Source: an uncultured Eggerthellaceae bacterium
Lineage (GTDB): Bacteria > Actinomycetota > Coriobacteriia > Coriobacteriales > Eggerthellaceae
Length of the DNA stretch: 26,180 nucleotides
Assembly: GCA_910584145.1 (NCBI GenBank)
Contig: CAJTXX010000026.1
Coordinates: 1-26,180 of the forward strand
Direction: 5' to 3'
How positions within the stretch are numbered: position 1 is the stretch's first letter; every line of letters starts with the position of its first letter. This document shows, piece by piece, positions 6,408-15,335 of the stretch. The position numbers were made by a program, and so were the translations under genes. A model generated the notes under the pieces. It saw only the letters and a program-made list of their open reading frames with translations. It was not told the origin of the DNA and made no database searches.

Positions 6408-8030
6408 CTATCTGCGCCGCAGCAGCCGGCGCGCCTTGCCCCAGATGTTCGTGACGAAGGCGGCTTCGGGCCAGTCGAAGCGGATGGCCGGCGCGAAGGT
6501 GATGGCGAGCGCGGCGCATCCGCCCGCGAGCAGATACGCCAGCGTGAGCGCCAGGTTGCCCATCGCCGGGCACACGAGCAGGTCGAGCCCGAAGTAGATG
6601 GCGCCGCCCACGATGGCGCCCGCGAGCCCCGTCGCCAGCGCGCGCAGGCACGCCACCACCACGCTGCGCATGCTCATGCGCTCGGCGCGGTACTGCCGGC
6701 ACAGGTACGCGAACATGATGATGTCGGCCACCACATACGACACGATGGTGCCCACGGCCACCATCTCCATGCCGAGCCCCATGCTGTCTCGCGTCAGCAC
6801 CGAGCCCACCACCAGCGCGATCTGGAGCATGCTGGCGATGAATATCATCACCGAGCAGGCCATCATCCGCCTGATGGCTGAGAACGCCATCTGGAGGTAC
6901 GAATTCACGCCGTAGAACGGCAGCGCCGCGGCCAGCACGGCGAGGTACACCGCGATCTGCCCCACCGCATCGCCCGTGAACGCGCCGATCTGGTAGAGGC
7001 CCACCAGCGGCTGCGCGAACACGATCAGATACAGCGCGAAGGGGATCATCAGGAAGAATATCTGGCTCGACCCGTCGAGGATGCCCCGCACCACGCCCGG
7101 GCGGTCGTCGTTGGCCTGCATGGCCGACAGCTCGGTGAACATGGCCGTCGCCACCGGGATGGCCAAGAACGAGTAGGGGAACGTGAACCACAGCCGCGAA
7201 TAGGCGATGACGCTAGGGCCGTTGTCGGCGAACGTATAGGCGGCGGCGTTGCCCACCGACACCACCACGAACCCGATGACCGTGTTCAGCAGCGCGGGCA
7301 CGCCCAGCCGCAGCGTCTCGGCGAGCGCCGGGTCGCGCAGGTCGATGCGGAAGGAGAGCAGGATGCCGTTGCGGCGCAGGCCGGGCAGCTGCACGAGCAG
7401 TTGCAGCAGCACGCCGGCCGGGTTGCCGATGGCGATGATGTAGAGCGCGAGCGTCGGGTCGTGCGGCGCCAGATACGCATAGACGATGAACGTGGCGATG
7501 ACCATCAGGTTGTTGAACACCGGGGCGATGGCGCCCCAGATGTAGTCGCGGTTGGCGTTCAGCAGCCCCGAGATGATGGCTGACGCCCCATAGAAGACCA
7601 GCTGGATGGCGAAGAAGCGGAACAGGAGCACCGATGTCTCCATCTCGCCTTGATCGGAGAAGAACGTCTGCGTGTAGACGATCTGCGCGGGGAAGAGCAT
7701 GCAGAGGGCGGCCAGCACGCCCATGAACAGCACAGCCAGCGTGAAGATGTTCGACGCATAGCGGCGGCTGTGCCGACGGCCGAGGTTGCGCTTCACCGAC
7801 ATGTACACCGGCAGGAACGCCGTGGCCAGGATGCCGCCCATCACCAGCTCGTAGAGCATGTTCGGCAGCGAGTTCGCCACCTGATAGGAGCTCGACAGGA
7901 ACGTGGCCCCCAGCGCGAAGGCCATAGCCCACGTGCGGGCGAAGCCCGTTATGCGGGAGATGATGGTGCAGATGCTGATGATGGCCGCTGAGGTGCCTAC
8001 ATCTGCGCGTATGTGGTCGTCTTGCGGCAT
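6408..8030 (-). CDS. murJ: Lipid II flippase MurJ (MviN family)
   Basis: MurJ is the MOP-superfamily transporter that flips the lipid-linked peptidoglycan precursor lipid II across the membrane. The 540-residue protein is nearly all membrane helices (about 14). It has the family's N-terminal signature SRITGFARTWAMAFALGA, an ANSLPNMLYELVMGGILATAFLPV segment (quoted in two parts: ANSLPNMLYE, then LVMGGILATAFLPV) and a basic C-terminal tail. On the minus strand the start at 8030 has no Shine-Dalgarno. TATCAT at 8042-8037 is separated from the ATG by exactly six bases, so the transcript probably begins at or beside the start codon. The gene is divergent from nadK and converges on dfx. Confidence 0.95.
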   Translation of the reverse strand: MPQDDHIRADVGTSAAIISICTIISRITGFARTWAMAFALGATFLSSSYQVANSLPNMLYELVMGGILATAFLPVYMSVKRNLGRRHSRRYASNIFTLAVLFMGVLAALCMLFPAQIVYTQTFFSDQGEMETSVLLFRFFAIQLVFYGASAIISGLLNANRDYIWGAIAPVFNNLMVIATFIVYAYLAPHDPTLALYIIAIGNPAGVLLQLLVQLPGLRRNGILLSFRIDLRDPALAETLRLGVPALLNTVIGFVVVSVGNAAAYTFADNGPSVIAYSRLWFTFPYSFLAIPVATAMFTELSAMQANDDRPGVVRGILDGSSQIFFLMIPFALYLIVFAQPLVGLYQIGAFTGDAVGQIAVYLAVLAAALPFYGVNSYLQMAFSAIRRMMACSVMIFIASMLQIALVVGSVLTRDSMGLGMEMVAVGTIVSYVVADIIMFAYLCRQYRAERMSMRSVVVACLRALATGLAGAIVGGAIYFGLDLLVCPAMGNLALTLAYLLAGGCAALAITFAPAIRFDWPEAAFVTNIWGKARRLLRRR

Positions 8031-8036
8031 GCTCTT

Positions 8037-8042
8037 ATGATA
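8037..8042 (-). promoter_or_regulatory. murJ: -10 element of murJ, predicted leaderless transcript
   Basis: On the minus strand the order is TATCAT, AAGAGC, then the murJ ATG. Six bases between the -10 and the start codon put the transcription start at the ATG. No Shine-Dalgarno could fit. No -35 is recognisable. Confidence 0.55.
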
Positions 8043-8074
8043 CCCGAGCGCGAGCGCCGACCGCTGCGCGCGCT

Positions 8075-8080
8075 TATAAT
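8075..8080 (+). promoter_or_regulatory. nadK: -10 element of nadK
   Basis: A consensus TATAAT at 8075-8080 predicts a start near 8087 and a leader of about 46 bases carrying a strong ribosome site before the ATG at 8133. The -35 region is GC-rich with no clear hexamer. It lies 32 bases from the divergent murJ -10. Confidence 0.6.
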
Positions 8081-8132
8081 AGTGCGCACGGAAACGAGGG
8101 CGCGGCGCGACCGCGCGAGGAGGAGCGGGCCC

Positions 8133-9035
8133 ATGCGCGTCTTGGTGGTCAGGAACAGCAACAGCAAGGAAGCGGCCGATGCGGCGATGCTGCTGGCTGC
8201 TTATTTCATGTCGCAGGGGGTGGAGTGCTCGTCGCTGTCCTCAGACGAGCTGTACAGCCGCGCGTTCGCTACCGAGGGGCGCTTGGAGGCGCGCGAGGCT
8301 GCCCGCGCCTGCGAGCTCGCGGTGGTGCTCGGCGGCGACGGTACGATCTTGCGCACCGCACGCTTGCTGGCGGGGCAGGAGACGCCCATCCTCGGCATCA
8401 ACTTCGGGCATCTGGGCTTCTTGGCGAACAGCGCCGAAGATGGCGTGGTGGAGCTGACCGCTCGCGCCTTGGCGGGCGAGCTTCTGATGGAGCGCCGCGC
8501 GAACCTGACGTGCCGCGTGGTGTGCGAAGGCGAGGCCGACCCCTATGCAGACGATGCGGACGGCTTCGAGGCGTGCGCGCCCGAGCGCTGCTTCTTCGCC
8601 CTGAACGAGATAGCGGTGACGCGCGGCGCGATGGGTCGCACGCTGGAATTCACCTTGGATGTGGCCGATAGCTGCATCGGGCGCTTCGGCGGCGACGGCA
8701 TCGTAGTGGCGAGCGCTACGGGCTCCACCGCGTATGCGCTCGCGGCCGGCGGGCCTTTGGTGGCGCCCAGCTTCACGGGGCTGATCGCGCAGCCCATCGC
8801 GCCGCATACGCTGTCGGCGCGCGGTGTGCTGACCGACCCGAACGATGTGGTGTGCGTCACGCTGCCGCGCGAGGTGGACGCGCAGGCTGCCACCATATTC
8901 GCCGACGGCGACCTGCTCGAGTTCGATGCTCCGGTGCGCCGCGTGTACGTGAGCCGCGGCAGCGCCCCGACCTGCCTCCTCTACGCCGAAGCCGGCCATT
9001 TCTACGCCTACGCTGCCAAGACCTTCTTCCTGTGA
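8133..9035 (+). CDS. nadK: NAD kinase
   Basis: This cytoplasmic enzyme phosphorylates NAD to NADP. The 300-residue product has the GGDG motif (67-70, in AVVLGGDGTILR), the NE/D motif (ALNEIAV, 156-162) and the GDGIVVASATGSTAYALAAGGP block (187-208, quoted as GDGIVVAS and ATGSTAYALAAGGP). An acidic, cysteine-containing insert lies at about 131-153, just before the NE motif. The frame is open back to 8013, but ATG 8133 is chosen because GAGGAGGAG lies 7 bases upstream and the TATAAT promoter lies inside the longer version. It converges on the DUF1846 gene. Confidence 0.96.
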   Translation: MRVLVVRNSNSKEAADAAMLLAAYFMSQGVECSSLSSDELYSRAFATEGRLEAREAARACELAVVLGGDGTILRTARLLAGQETPILGINFGHLGFLANSAEDGVVELTARALAGELLMERRANLTCRVVCEGEADPYADDADGFEACAPERCFFALNEIAVTRGAMGRTLEFTLDVADSCIGRFGGDGIVVASATGSTAYALAAGGPLVAPSFTGLIAQPIAPHTLSARGVLTDPNDVVCVTLPREVDAQAATIFADGDLLEFDAPVRRVYVSRGSAPTCLLYAEAGHFYAYAAKTFFL

Positions 9036-9119
9036 ATTCCGGCGGTCTGACAGCCTTCTCGCTCCGTTACGAACGACCTGGGGCTTTTCGATTCAGCCTG
9101 CTCGCTGCGTTGCTGGGGC

Positions 9120-10598
9120 CTACTTGTGGTAGAAGCGGTGCTGCTCGTATTTCGGCTCGCAGCAGAGGTTGATGCCCAGCGTGCGGTAGAGCTTGCGGTC
9201 GGTGTGCGATACGATCACCGAGAAGAACGCGTCGCAGCCGCGCAGGTCGTCCAGGTGGTCGATCAGGCGCTCGGCCAGCGGCTCGGTCACCGATGAGATG
9301 GATAGCGCTATCAGCGTCTCGTCGGAGTGCAGGCGCGGGTTGCGGCTGCGCAGATGATCGGTCTTGAGGTGGCAGATGGGCTCGATGGCCTCGTCGGTTA
9401 TGACGTCGATGTCGTCGACGCCGGCCACGGCTTTCAGCGCGTTCATGAGCAGCGAGCTGGCAGCGCCCAGCAGGTTCGATGTCTTGCCGGTGACGATGCG
9501 CCCGTCGGGCAGCAGCATCGCGCCAGCGGGCGTGCCCGTCGTCTCCTCTTTCAGCATGGCCGCCGTGCGCGGAGGGAAGCTGCTCGACGCGATGCCCGAC
9601 TGGTTCATCAGCATCTCAAGCTTCTTCACCGCCTTGTCGTCGCAGCCCGTCTCCTTCGCCTCAACCGCGTGGTGGAAGAACCGCCGCATGATCTCCAGGT
9701 TCGCCGCCTCGCGCACCGCGTCATCGTCGCTGATGGCGTAGCCGACCATGTTCACGCCCATGTCGGTGGGGGACAGATACGGGCTCTCGCCCATGATCTT
9801 CTCCATCATGGTCTTGAGCACGGGGAATACCTCGATATCGCGGTTGTAGTTCACCGTGGTCTGCCCGTAGGCCTCCAAGTGGAACGGGTCGATGGCGTTG
9901 CTGTCGTCGAGGTCGACGGTGGCGGCCTCGTAGGCGATGTTCACCGGGTGCTGGAGCGGCAGGTTCCAGATGGGGAACGTCTCGTATTTCGCGTAGCCGG
10001 CCTCCACCCCGCGCTTGTGCTCGTGGTAGAGCTGCGAGAGGCACGTGGCCATCTTGCCCGAGCCGGGGCCGGGCGCGGTGACCACCACCAGCGGGCGCGT
10101 GGTGGGCACGTAGTCGTTCTTGCCGTAGCCCTCGTCGCTGACGATGTGGTCGATATCGTAGGGGTAGCCGGCGATGGGATAGTGCAGGGCATGCGCGATG
10201 CCGAGCGCATCGAGGCGCCTGCAGAACGCATCGGCGCCGGGCTGGTTCGCGTAGTGCGTGATGACCACGTTGCTCACCAAAAAGCCCATGCTCTGGAGGA
10301 TGTCCATCAGGCGCAGCACGTCCTCGTCGTAGGTGATGCCGAGGTCGCCGCGCTTCTTGTTCGCCTCGATGTGGTTCGCGTTCACCGCGATGATGATCTC
10401 CACGTCGTCGGCCATGCTCTGGAGCATGCGTATCTTGCTGTCGGGCTCGAACCCGGGCAGCACGCGCGAGGCATGCAGGTCGTCGAATATCTTGCCGCCG
10501 AATTCCAGGTACAGCTTGCCGCCGAACTGCGAGATGCGCTCGCGTATGCGCTCCGCCTGCATCTGGATATACTTCGCGTTATCGAACCCTTCGCGCAT
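9120..10598 (-). CDS. DUF1846 family protein
   Basis: The 492-residue product matches the DUF1846 family in length and sequence: an N-terminal segment REGFDNAKYIQMQAERIRERI, quoted in part as GFDNAKYIQMQ; FGGKLYLEFGGKIFDD; and a central TAPGPGSGKMATCLSQL (174-190) that looks like a nucleotide-binding loop. Structures are known for members, but I know of no established biochemical role. Other visible segments are HYPIAGYPYDIDHIVSDEG and PTDMGVNMVGYAISDD. The start at 10598 has AGGAGG four bases upstream. The open frame continues to 11348, but that part is only the antisense of pyrG. The gene is divergent from pyrG and probably monocistronic. Confidence 0.9.
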   Translation of the reverse strand: MREGFDNAKYIQMQAERIRERISQFGGKLYLEFGGKIFDDLHASRVLPGFEPDSKIRMLQSMADDVEIIIAVNANHIEANKKRGDLGITYDEDVLRLMDILQSMGFLVSNVVITHYANQPGADAFCRRLDALGIAHALHYPIAGYPYDIDHIVSDEGYGKNDYVPTTRPLVVVTAPGPGSGKMATCLSQLYHEHKRGVEAGYAKYETFPIWNLPLQHPVNIAYEAATVDLDDSNAIDPFHLEAYGQTTVNYNRDIEVFPVLKTMMEKIMGESPYLSPTDMGVNMVGYAISDDDAVREAANLEIMRRFFHHAVEAKETGCDDKAVKKLEMLMNQSGIASSSFPPRTAAMLKEETTGTPAGAMLLPDGRIVTGKTSNLLGAASSLLMNALKAVAGVDDIDVITDEAIEPICHLKTDHLRSRNPRLHSDETLIALSISSVTEPLAERLIDHLDDLRGCDAFFSVIVSHTDRKLYRTLGINLCCEPKYEQHRFYHK

Positions 10599-10766
10599 GG
10601 TCCCTCCTGGAAATAGCGTTCTACCTGCGGAAATGAAGGCCGGCTCCGGCGTTCGGCTAGGATCGGGCCGTCCGTAATATCCATGCAACAAACCAGTGAG
10701 AGTATACCTCACGAGGCAGGTGCGCGCACGGCGGCGGCCGTAGTGCGAGGAGGAGAGGAGCTCGTA

Positions 10767-12359
10767 ATGGCCAAGCACATCTTCGTCACCGGCGGCGTCG
10801 TCTCGTCGCTCGGGAAGGGCATCACCGCGGCGAGCTTGGGGCACCTGCTGAAAGCGCGCGGCTACCGCGTCACCATGCAGAAGATGGACCCGTACCTCAA
10901 CGTCGACCCCGGCACCATGAGCCCCTTCCAGCACGGCGAGGTGTTCGTCACCGAGGATGGCCACGAGGGCGACCTCGACCTCGGGCACTACGAGCGCTTC
11001 ATCGACGAGGACCTGACGCGCGAGAGCAATTTCACGCAGGGCAGCATCTACCAGGCGCTGATCGCGCGTGAGCGGCGTGGCGACTTCTTGGGCGGCACCG
11101 TGCAGGTCATCCCGCACGTGACCGACGCCATCAAGGAGCGCCTGCGCAGCATCGCCCGGCGGTCGGGCGCCGACATCGTCATATCCGAGATAGGCGGCAC
11201 GATCGGCGACATCGAGAGCCTGCCGTTCATCGAGGCCGCGCGCCAGTTCAAGAAGGAGGAGCCGGCGGGCGATGTGCTGTTCGCCCATGTTGCGCTGGTG
11301 CCCTACATAGCTGCCGCGCACGAGGTGAAGACGAAGCCCGTGCAGCATTCGGTGAAGGAGCTGCGCAGCTTGGGCGTGCAGCCCGACTTCATCGTGTGCC
11401 GGTCAGATCATGAGGTGAGCGATGCGGTGCGCGAGAAGATCGCGCTGTTCTGCGATGTGAGCGCCGAGGAGGTGCTGGCGTGCGCGGATGCGCCGGATAT
11501 CTACGAGGTGCCCCTCATCCTGCATGAGCAGGGCTTCGATGCTATGGTGCTCGACCGGATGGGCCTGCCGCCGCGCCGCGCCGATCTGAGCGACCTGCGC
11601 GGGTATCTCGATGCGGCGGCGCGCTGCGAGGGTGTGGTGGACATCGCCGTGGTGGGGAAGTACACGAGCCTGCCCGATGCGTACCTGTCGGTCATCGAGG
11701 CGCTCCGGCATGCGGGCGTGGCGCATGGGCGGCATGTCGAGGTGCACCTGGTGGACGGCGAGGCGCTCGCCGATGCTGATGCGGAAGCGGCGCTGAGCGG
11801 CATGGATGGCGTGCTGGTGCCGGGCGGGTTCGGGCAGCGCGCCTTTGAGGGCAAGATAGCCGCGGCGCGCTATGCGCGCGAGAGGGGCGTGCCGTTCCTC
11901 GGCATCTGCCTCGGGTTGCAGGCTGCGGTGTGCGAGTTCGCGCGTCATGCGGCTGGCATCGCGGGCGCCACCTCGGCCGAGTTCGGCGGCGATGGCCCGT
12001 TCGTGGTGGACCTGATGGGCGAGCAGGAGGGCGTTGAGGACAAGGGCGGCACCATGCGCCTGGGCGCTTACCCGTGCGCGCTGGTGCCGGGCACGCTGGC
12101 TGCGGCGGCTTACGGCGAGCCCGTGGTGCATGAGCGCCACCGCCATCGCTTCGAGGTGAGCAATGCCTTCTGCGATGCGCTCGTGAGGGCTGGGCTCGTC
12201 ATCAGCGGCCGGTCGCCCGATGGCCGCTTGGTGGAGATGGTGGAGGTGCCGGGCCACCCGTGGTTCGTCGCGTGCCAGGGCCACCCTGAGTTCAAGAGCC
12301 GCCCGCATCGCCCGCATCCGCTGTTCCGCGGCTTCATCGGCGCCGCTTGCGCGCGCTGA
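10767..12359 (+). CDS. pyrG: CTP synthase
   Basis: PyrG aminates UTP to CTP using glutamine-derived ammonia and ATP, the last step of pyrimidine nucleotide synthesis. The 530-residue protein has the synthetase domain (about 1-265), with GGVVSSLGKGITAASLG, KMDPYLNVDPGTMSP and EIGGTIGDIES. A class I glutamine amidotransferase domain (about 290-525) follows, with Cys381 (GICLGLQ), His506 and Glu508 (QGHPEF) as the triad. ATG 10767 has GAGGAGGAGAGGAG just upstream, so the longer open frame from 10683 is not the start. The usual RGxEGKI is RAFEGKI here, a mild change. Confidence 0.97.
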   Translation: MAKHIFVTGGVVSSLGKGITAASLGHLLKARGYRVTMQKMDPYLNVDPGTMSPFQHGEVFVTEDGHEGDLDLGHYERFIDEDLTRESNFTQGSIYQALIARERRGDFLGGTVQVIPHVTDAIKERLRSIARRSGADIVISEIGGTIGDIESLPFIEAARQFKKEEPAGDVLFAHVALVPYIAAAHEVKTKPVQHSVKELRSLGVQPDFIVCRSDHEVSDAVREKIALFCDVSAEEVLACADAPDIYEVPLILHEQGFDAMVLDRMGLPPRRADLSDLRGYLDAAARCEGVVDIAVVGKYTSLPDAYLSVIEALRHAGVAHGRHVEVHLVDGEALADADAEAALSGMDGVLVPGGFGQRAFEGKIAAARYARERGVPFLGICLGLQAAVCEFARHAAGIAGATSAEFGGDGPFVVDLMGEQEGVEDKGGTMRLGAYPCALVPGTLAAAAYGEPVVHERHRHRFEVSNAFCDALVRAGLVISGRSPDGRLVEMVEVPGHPWFVACQGHPEFKSRPHRPHPLFRGFIGAACAR

Positions 12360-12416
12360 TGCGCGAGCGGTTGGCATGGGCCGGTGGCGGGCGAGGCTGG
12401 AGCGGGCGTGCGCACC

Positions 12417-12425
12417 TGCTACACT
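12417..12425 (+). promoter_or_regulatory. xerD: Extended -10 promoter of xerD, predicted leaderless
   Basis: TGCTACACT (TGC plus TACACT at 12420-12425) is followed by GGCTGC and then ATG at 12432. The six-base spacing puts transcription start at the start codon. No Shine-Dalgarno precedes this ATG. Confidence 0.6.
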
Positions 12426-12431
12426 GGCTGC

Positions 12432-13346
<915 letters not shown>

Positions 13347-13379
13347 CGCAGGCGCATCGTCCCCGCTCAAGCCCTATTG

Positions 13380-13432
13380 CCGAAACTCGCAAAATTTGCC
13401 TAAACTTGCAAAAATCGCCTAAACTTGCAAAA
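13380..13432 (+). repeat. Three 15-bp direct repeats (iteron-like) upstream of the ATPase gene
   Basis: CCTAAACTTGCAAAA occurs at 13399-13413 and 13418-13432, with a variant CCGAAACTCGCAAAA at 13380-13394, all at an exact 19-base period. The first spacer also makes a near-palindrome, GCAAAATTTGC (13389-13399). The array is AT-rich in GC-rich surroundings. A possible promoter, TTGCCT at 13396 and TAAACT at 13420 (18-base spacer), lies within the array, so bound protein would control the downstream ATPase gene. Operator or iteron is an inference. Confidence 0.8.
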
Positions 13433-13463
13433 GGATATGGAATATGAGCAAGCGAGGCAAACT

Positions 13464-14561
13464 ATGGAATCAGCCAATCCTTTTACTCCTAGCTTCGGGA
13501 AGATCCCTCCGATCATGGCAGGTCGTGACGAGCTGCTTAAGGATATGTCGCGAGCATTCGAGCATGGAAGCGGTGATCCGAACCTCTCGACGATATTCTC
13601 CGGAGCACGTGGTACCGGGAAAACAGCACTCATGTTCTATCTGTCGCGCATCGCGGGATCGCAGGGATGGATAGCCGTGAATGTTAGCGCGGTCCCGGGA
13701 ATGCTAGAAGATATCTATGAGCGTGCGAAGAAAGCAGCGGCGCATCTTGTATCCGAGGAGCCGCACGCGCGCATCAAGCAAGTCGGCATCCCTCAGATCA
13801 TCAATATCGAGATAGACGATGCGGCTCCTCAGGCAGGGAATTGGCGCACGCGTATGACCGATCTGTTGGATGGGCTCGCTGCCTTTGATATCGGCCTGCT
13901 GATCACGGTGGACGAGGTGAAGCCTGAGCTCGATGAGATGGTGCAGCTGGCATCGGTCTATCAGCATTTCGTAGGAGAGGACAGGAAGGTCGCGCTATTG
14001 ATGGCAGGATTACCCGGTAAGGTGTCGTCGCTCGTTAGCAATGATTCCATATCGTTCCTGCGCCGGGCATGCCGGCATCGCCTCGGCCGGATCTCTGGTG
14101 CGGACGTATCTGCGACCTTACGGGCGACTGTTGAGGAGAGTGGCCGGGTAATCGATGACGACGCGCTCGATCTGGCGGTAGCGGCGATAGAAGGCTTTCC
14201 TTATATGATGCAGTTAGTGGGATTTCGCATGTGGGCGCAGCATCCTGCCGAAGAGGCCATCACATGCGCAGATGCGGAGCATGGCATCCAGCTCGCGCAG
14301 ACCGATTTCCGCGAACGCGTCCTCGATGCTACGTTCTATGACCTCTCCAACGGCGATGTGCGCATGTTGAAGGCTATGCTCGAAGATGTGCGTGAGAGCC
14401 AGTTGGTTGAGATAGCAGCTCGACTCGGCGAGAAGAGCAATTATGTCAGCACCTATAAGCGACGCCTGCTCGAGCAGGGCATCATCGGGGAGCGCGGCCG
14501 CAGTGCCGTGGCCTTCGAGCTCCCCGGGTTCAGAGAATATCTTGCCGAGCAGTGCGACTGA
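13464..14561 (+). CDS. AAA+ ATPase with C-terminal winged-helix-like region
   Basis: The 365-residue protein starts with MESANPFTPSFGKIPP and a GRDEL segment, then Walker A GARGTGKT (47-54), a Walker B-like LLITVDEV (Asp150, Glu151) and an AGLPG strand (181-185) where sensor 1 would lie. The C-terminal 295-350 region looks like a winged helix (ESQLVEIAARLGEKSNYVST). This layout resembles the ORC/Cdc6-like and STAND-adjacent ATPases often annotated only as ATP-binding protein; the role is unknown. ATG 13464 has GAGG six bases upstream; TTG 13425 and ATG 13437 are alternatives with poor ribosome sites. Codon use is less GC-biased than neighbouring housekeeping genes, suggesting acquisition. Three direct repeats lie just upstream, possibly its own binding sites. 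Confidence 0.85.
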   Translation: MESANPFTPSFGKIPPIMAGRDELLKDMSRAFEHGSGDPNLSTIFSGARGTGKTALMFYLSRIAGSQGWIAVNVSAVPGMLEDIYERAKKAAAHLVSEEPHARIKQVGIPQIINIEIDDAAPQAGNWRTRMTDLLDGLAAFDIGLLITVDEVKPELDEMVQLASVYQHFVGEDRKVALLMAGLPGKVSSLVSNDSISFLRRACRHRLGRISGADVSATLRATVEESGRVIDDDALDLAVAAIEGFPYMMQLVGFRMWAQHPAEEAITCADAEHGIQLAQTDFRERVLDATFYDLSNGDVRMLKAMLEDVRESQLVEIAARLGEKSNYVSTYKRRLLEQGIIGERGRSAVAFELPGFREYLAEQCD

Positions 14562-14663
14562 ACAGAGCCTACTTTTGGTATCTCAGCGTTGATCTGCGGA
14601 TGATAGCATCGGATAGCGTGTCGGTATCATCTGCTGATGGCTGCTCGATGAAGCGATCTGCTC

Positions 14664-14700
14664 ATTCGCGTCAGCATCTGAAACAGGTGCTGACACGAAT
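14664..14700. terminator. Long hairpin between converging genes
   Basis: Arms 14664-14680 and 14684-14700 are 17 bases each around an AAA loop, with one C-A mismatch and one G-U pair (core GTCAGCA / TGCTGAC). It sits between the ATPase stop (14561) and the stop of the opposite-strand remnant (14707). There is no U-run, so a bidirectional terminator is likely but not certain. A second, weaker inverted repeat (GATGATA at 14599, TATCATC at 14625) precedes it. Confidence 0.6.
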
Positions 14701-14706
14701 GTCGTG

Positions 14707-15108
14707 CTAAAGGAGCTCTGCCATTTTTTGGTTGGTGCGTGTCATCACTTCAGTATAGTAGGCCAGTTCGTCGGGTGTAAGGTCATCGTCCGCGATATCG
14801 TCTATCTTCGCAGAGAGCTCAGCATAGCGGGCCATCATCGAAGAATAATCCGCTACCATCGAGGCGGGATCGCTCGATTCGTTGTATCTCTTCATGAATG
14901 CGCAATGCTCATCGATGAAAGTCTCGTAGCTGTCCATTGCGGCCTTGAAATCGCTTTTACCGGTATCGTCTGCAGGGGCTGCTTCGCTTGTGGAGAGTTC
15001 TGAGGCTTCCTGCTGAGAAGGGGGGTCAACTTGAGATGCGGAAGGCTTATCTTCGGTAGGTTGCGCTATGCGAATAGATATGAAGCCATATACAGCATGA
15101 TAGCACAT
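14707..15108 (-). pseudogene. 5'-truncated remnant of a lipoprotein-like gene (DUF6591-like)
   Basis: The minus-strand frame encodes 133 residues. The C-terminal 80 (from FKAAMDSYETFIDEHCAFM through ARYAELSAKIDDI to YYTEVMTRTNQKMAELL) resemble the helical domain of secreted lipoproteins annotated DUF6591. A Pro/Ser/Glu-rich linker precedes it, as after a lipobox. The expected signal peptide and lipobox cysteine are missing. The only ATG (15108) begins MCYHAVYGFISIRI, and upstream the frame runs antisense into the XRE gene until a stop, with no ribosome site. The 5' end was probably lost at a rearrangement near 15060-15120. A functional short cytoplasmic protein is possible but less likely. 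The family name is from memory and should be checked. Confidence 0.55.
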
Positions 15109-15113
15109 ACGCT
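15108..15113 (+). promoter_or_regulatory. -10 element of the XRE gene, predicted leaderless
   Basis: TACGCT at 15108-15113, then GGTCGG, then ATG at 15120. The six-base spacing matches murJ and xerD. No Shine-Dalgarno is present upstream of the ATG. Confidence 0.45.
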
Positions 15114-15119
15114 GGTCGG

Positions 15120-15335
15120 ATGGATATCGAGCAGAACAGGATCGTGTTGGGCCGTGCTATCGGGGAGCGGCGCGAGGCGCAAGGGCTCTCTCAGAATGTG
15201 CTGGCGCTCATGGTGGGCAGCAGCAAGTCGCACATTTGGCGCATCGAGACAGGGCGCGTCGGCGTAGGTATAGACGACCTCTCCCGTATCGCGGGAGCAC
15301 TGGATGTAGCGGTGCGCGATCTGGTCTCATTCTGA
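15120..15335 (+). CDS. Small XRE-family helix-turn-helix regulator
   Basis: The 71-residue protein is little more than one helix-turn-helix domain: LGRAIGERREAQGLSQNVLA, then VGSSKSHIWRIETGRV and a final IAGALDVAVRDLV helix. This is the Cro/C1 fold of XRE regulators and of single-domain DNA-binding partners in mobile elements. No toxin gene is adjacent in the right orientation. Its start sits six bases after a TAnnnT element with no ribosome site, suggesting a leaderless message. Its stop overlaps the converging MerR gene by nine bases (15327-15335), so the two messages share complementary 3' ends. The target is unknown. Confidence 0.85.
   Translation: MDIEQNRIVLGRAIGERREAQGLSQNVLALMVGSSKSHIWRIETGRVGVGIDDLSRIAGALDVAVRDLVSF

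Noticed and set aside
9327..10616. 429-codon + strand frame across the DUF1846 gene
   Set aside because: Antisense shadow; Val/His/Arg-rich with no domain, while the minus strand encodes a well conserved protein.
10599..11348. Upstream extension of the DUF1846 open frame (antisense of pyrG)
   Set aside because: The DUF1846 family N-terminus starts at 10598 with AGGAGG upstream; the extension mirrors pyrG coding sequence.
12384..12431. Upstream start for xerD
   Set aside because: The extra 16 residues are not part of the Xer N-terminus, and the promoter -10 lies inside this stretch.
13347..13463. CRISPR array or dif site suggested by repeats next to xerD
   Set aside because: Three 15-bp units with 4-base spacers are far too short for CRISPR, and the sequence does not resemble the two-arm Xer dif palindrome.
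15120..15335. XRE gene as antitoxin of a toxin-antitoxin pair
   Set aside because: Neither neighbour resembles a toxin: one side is a truncated lipoprotein-like remnant, the other a converging MerR regulator.
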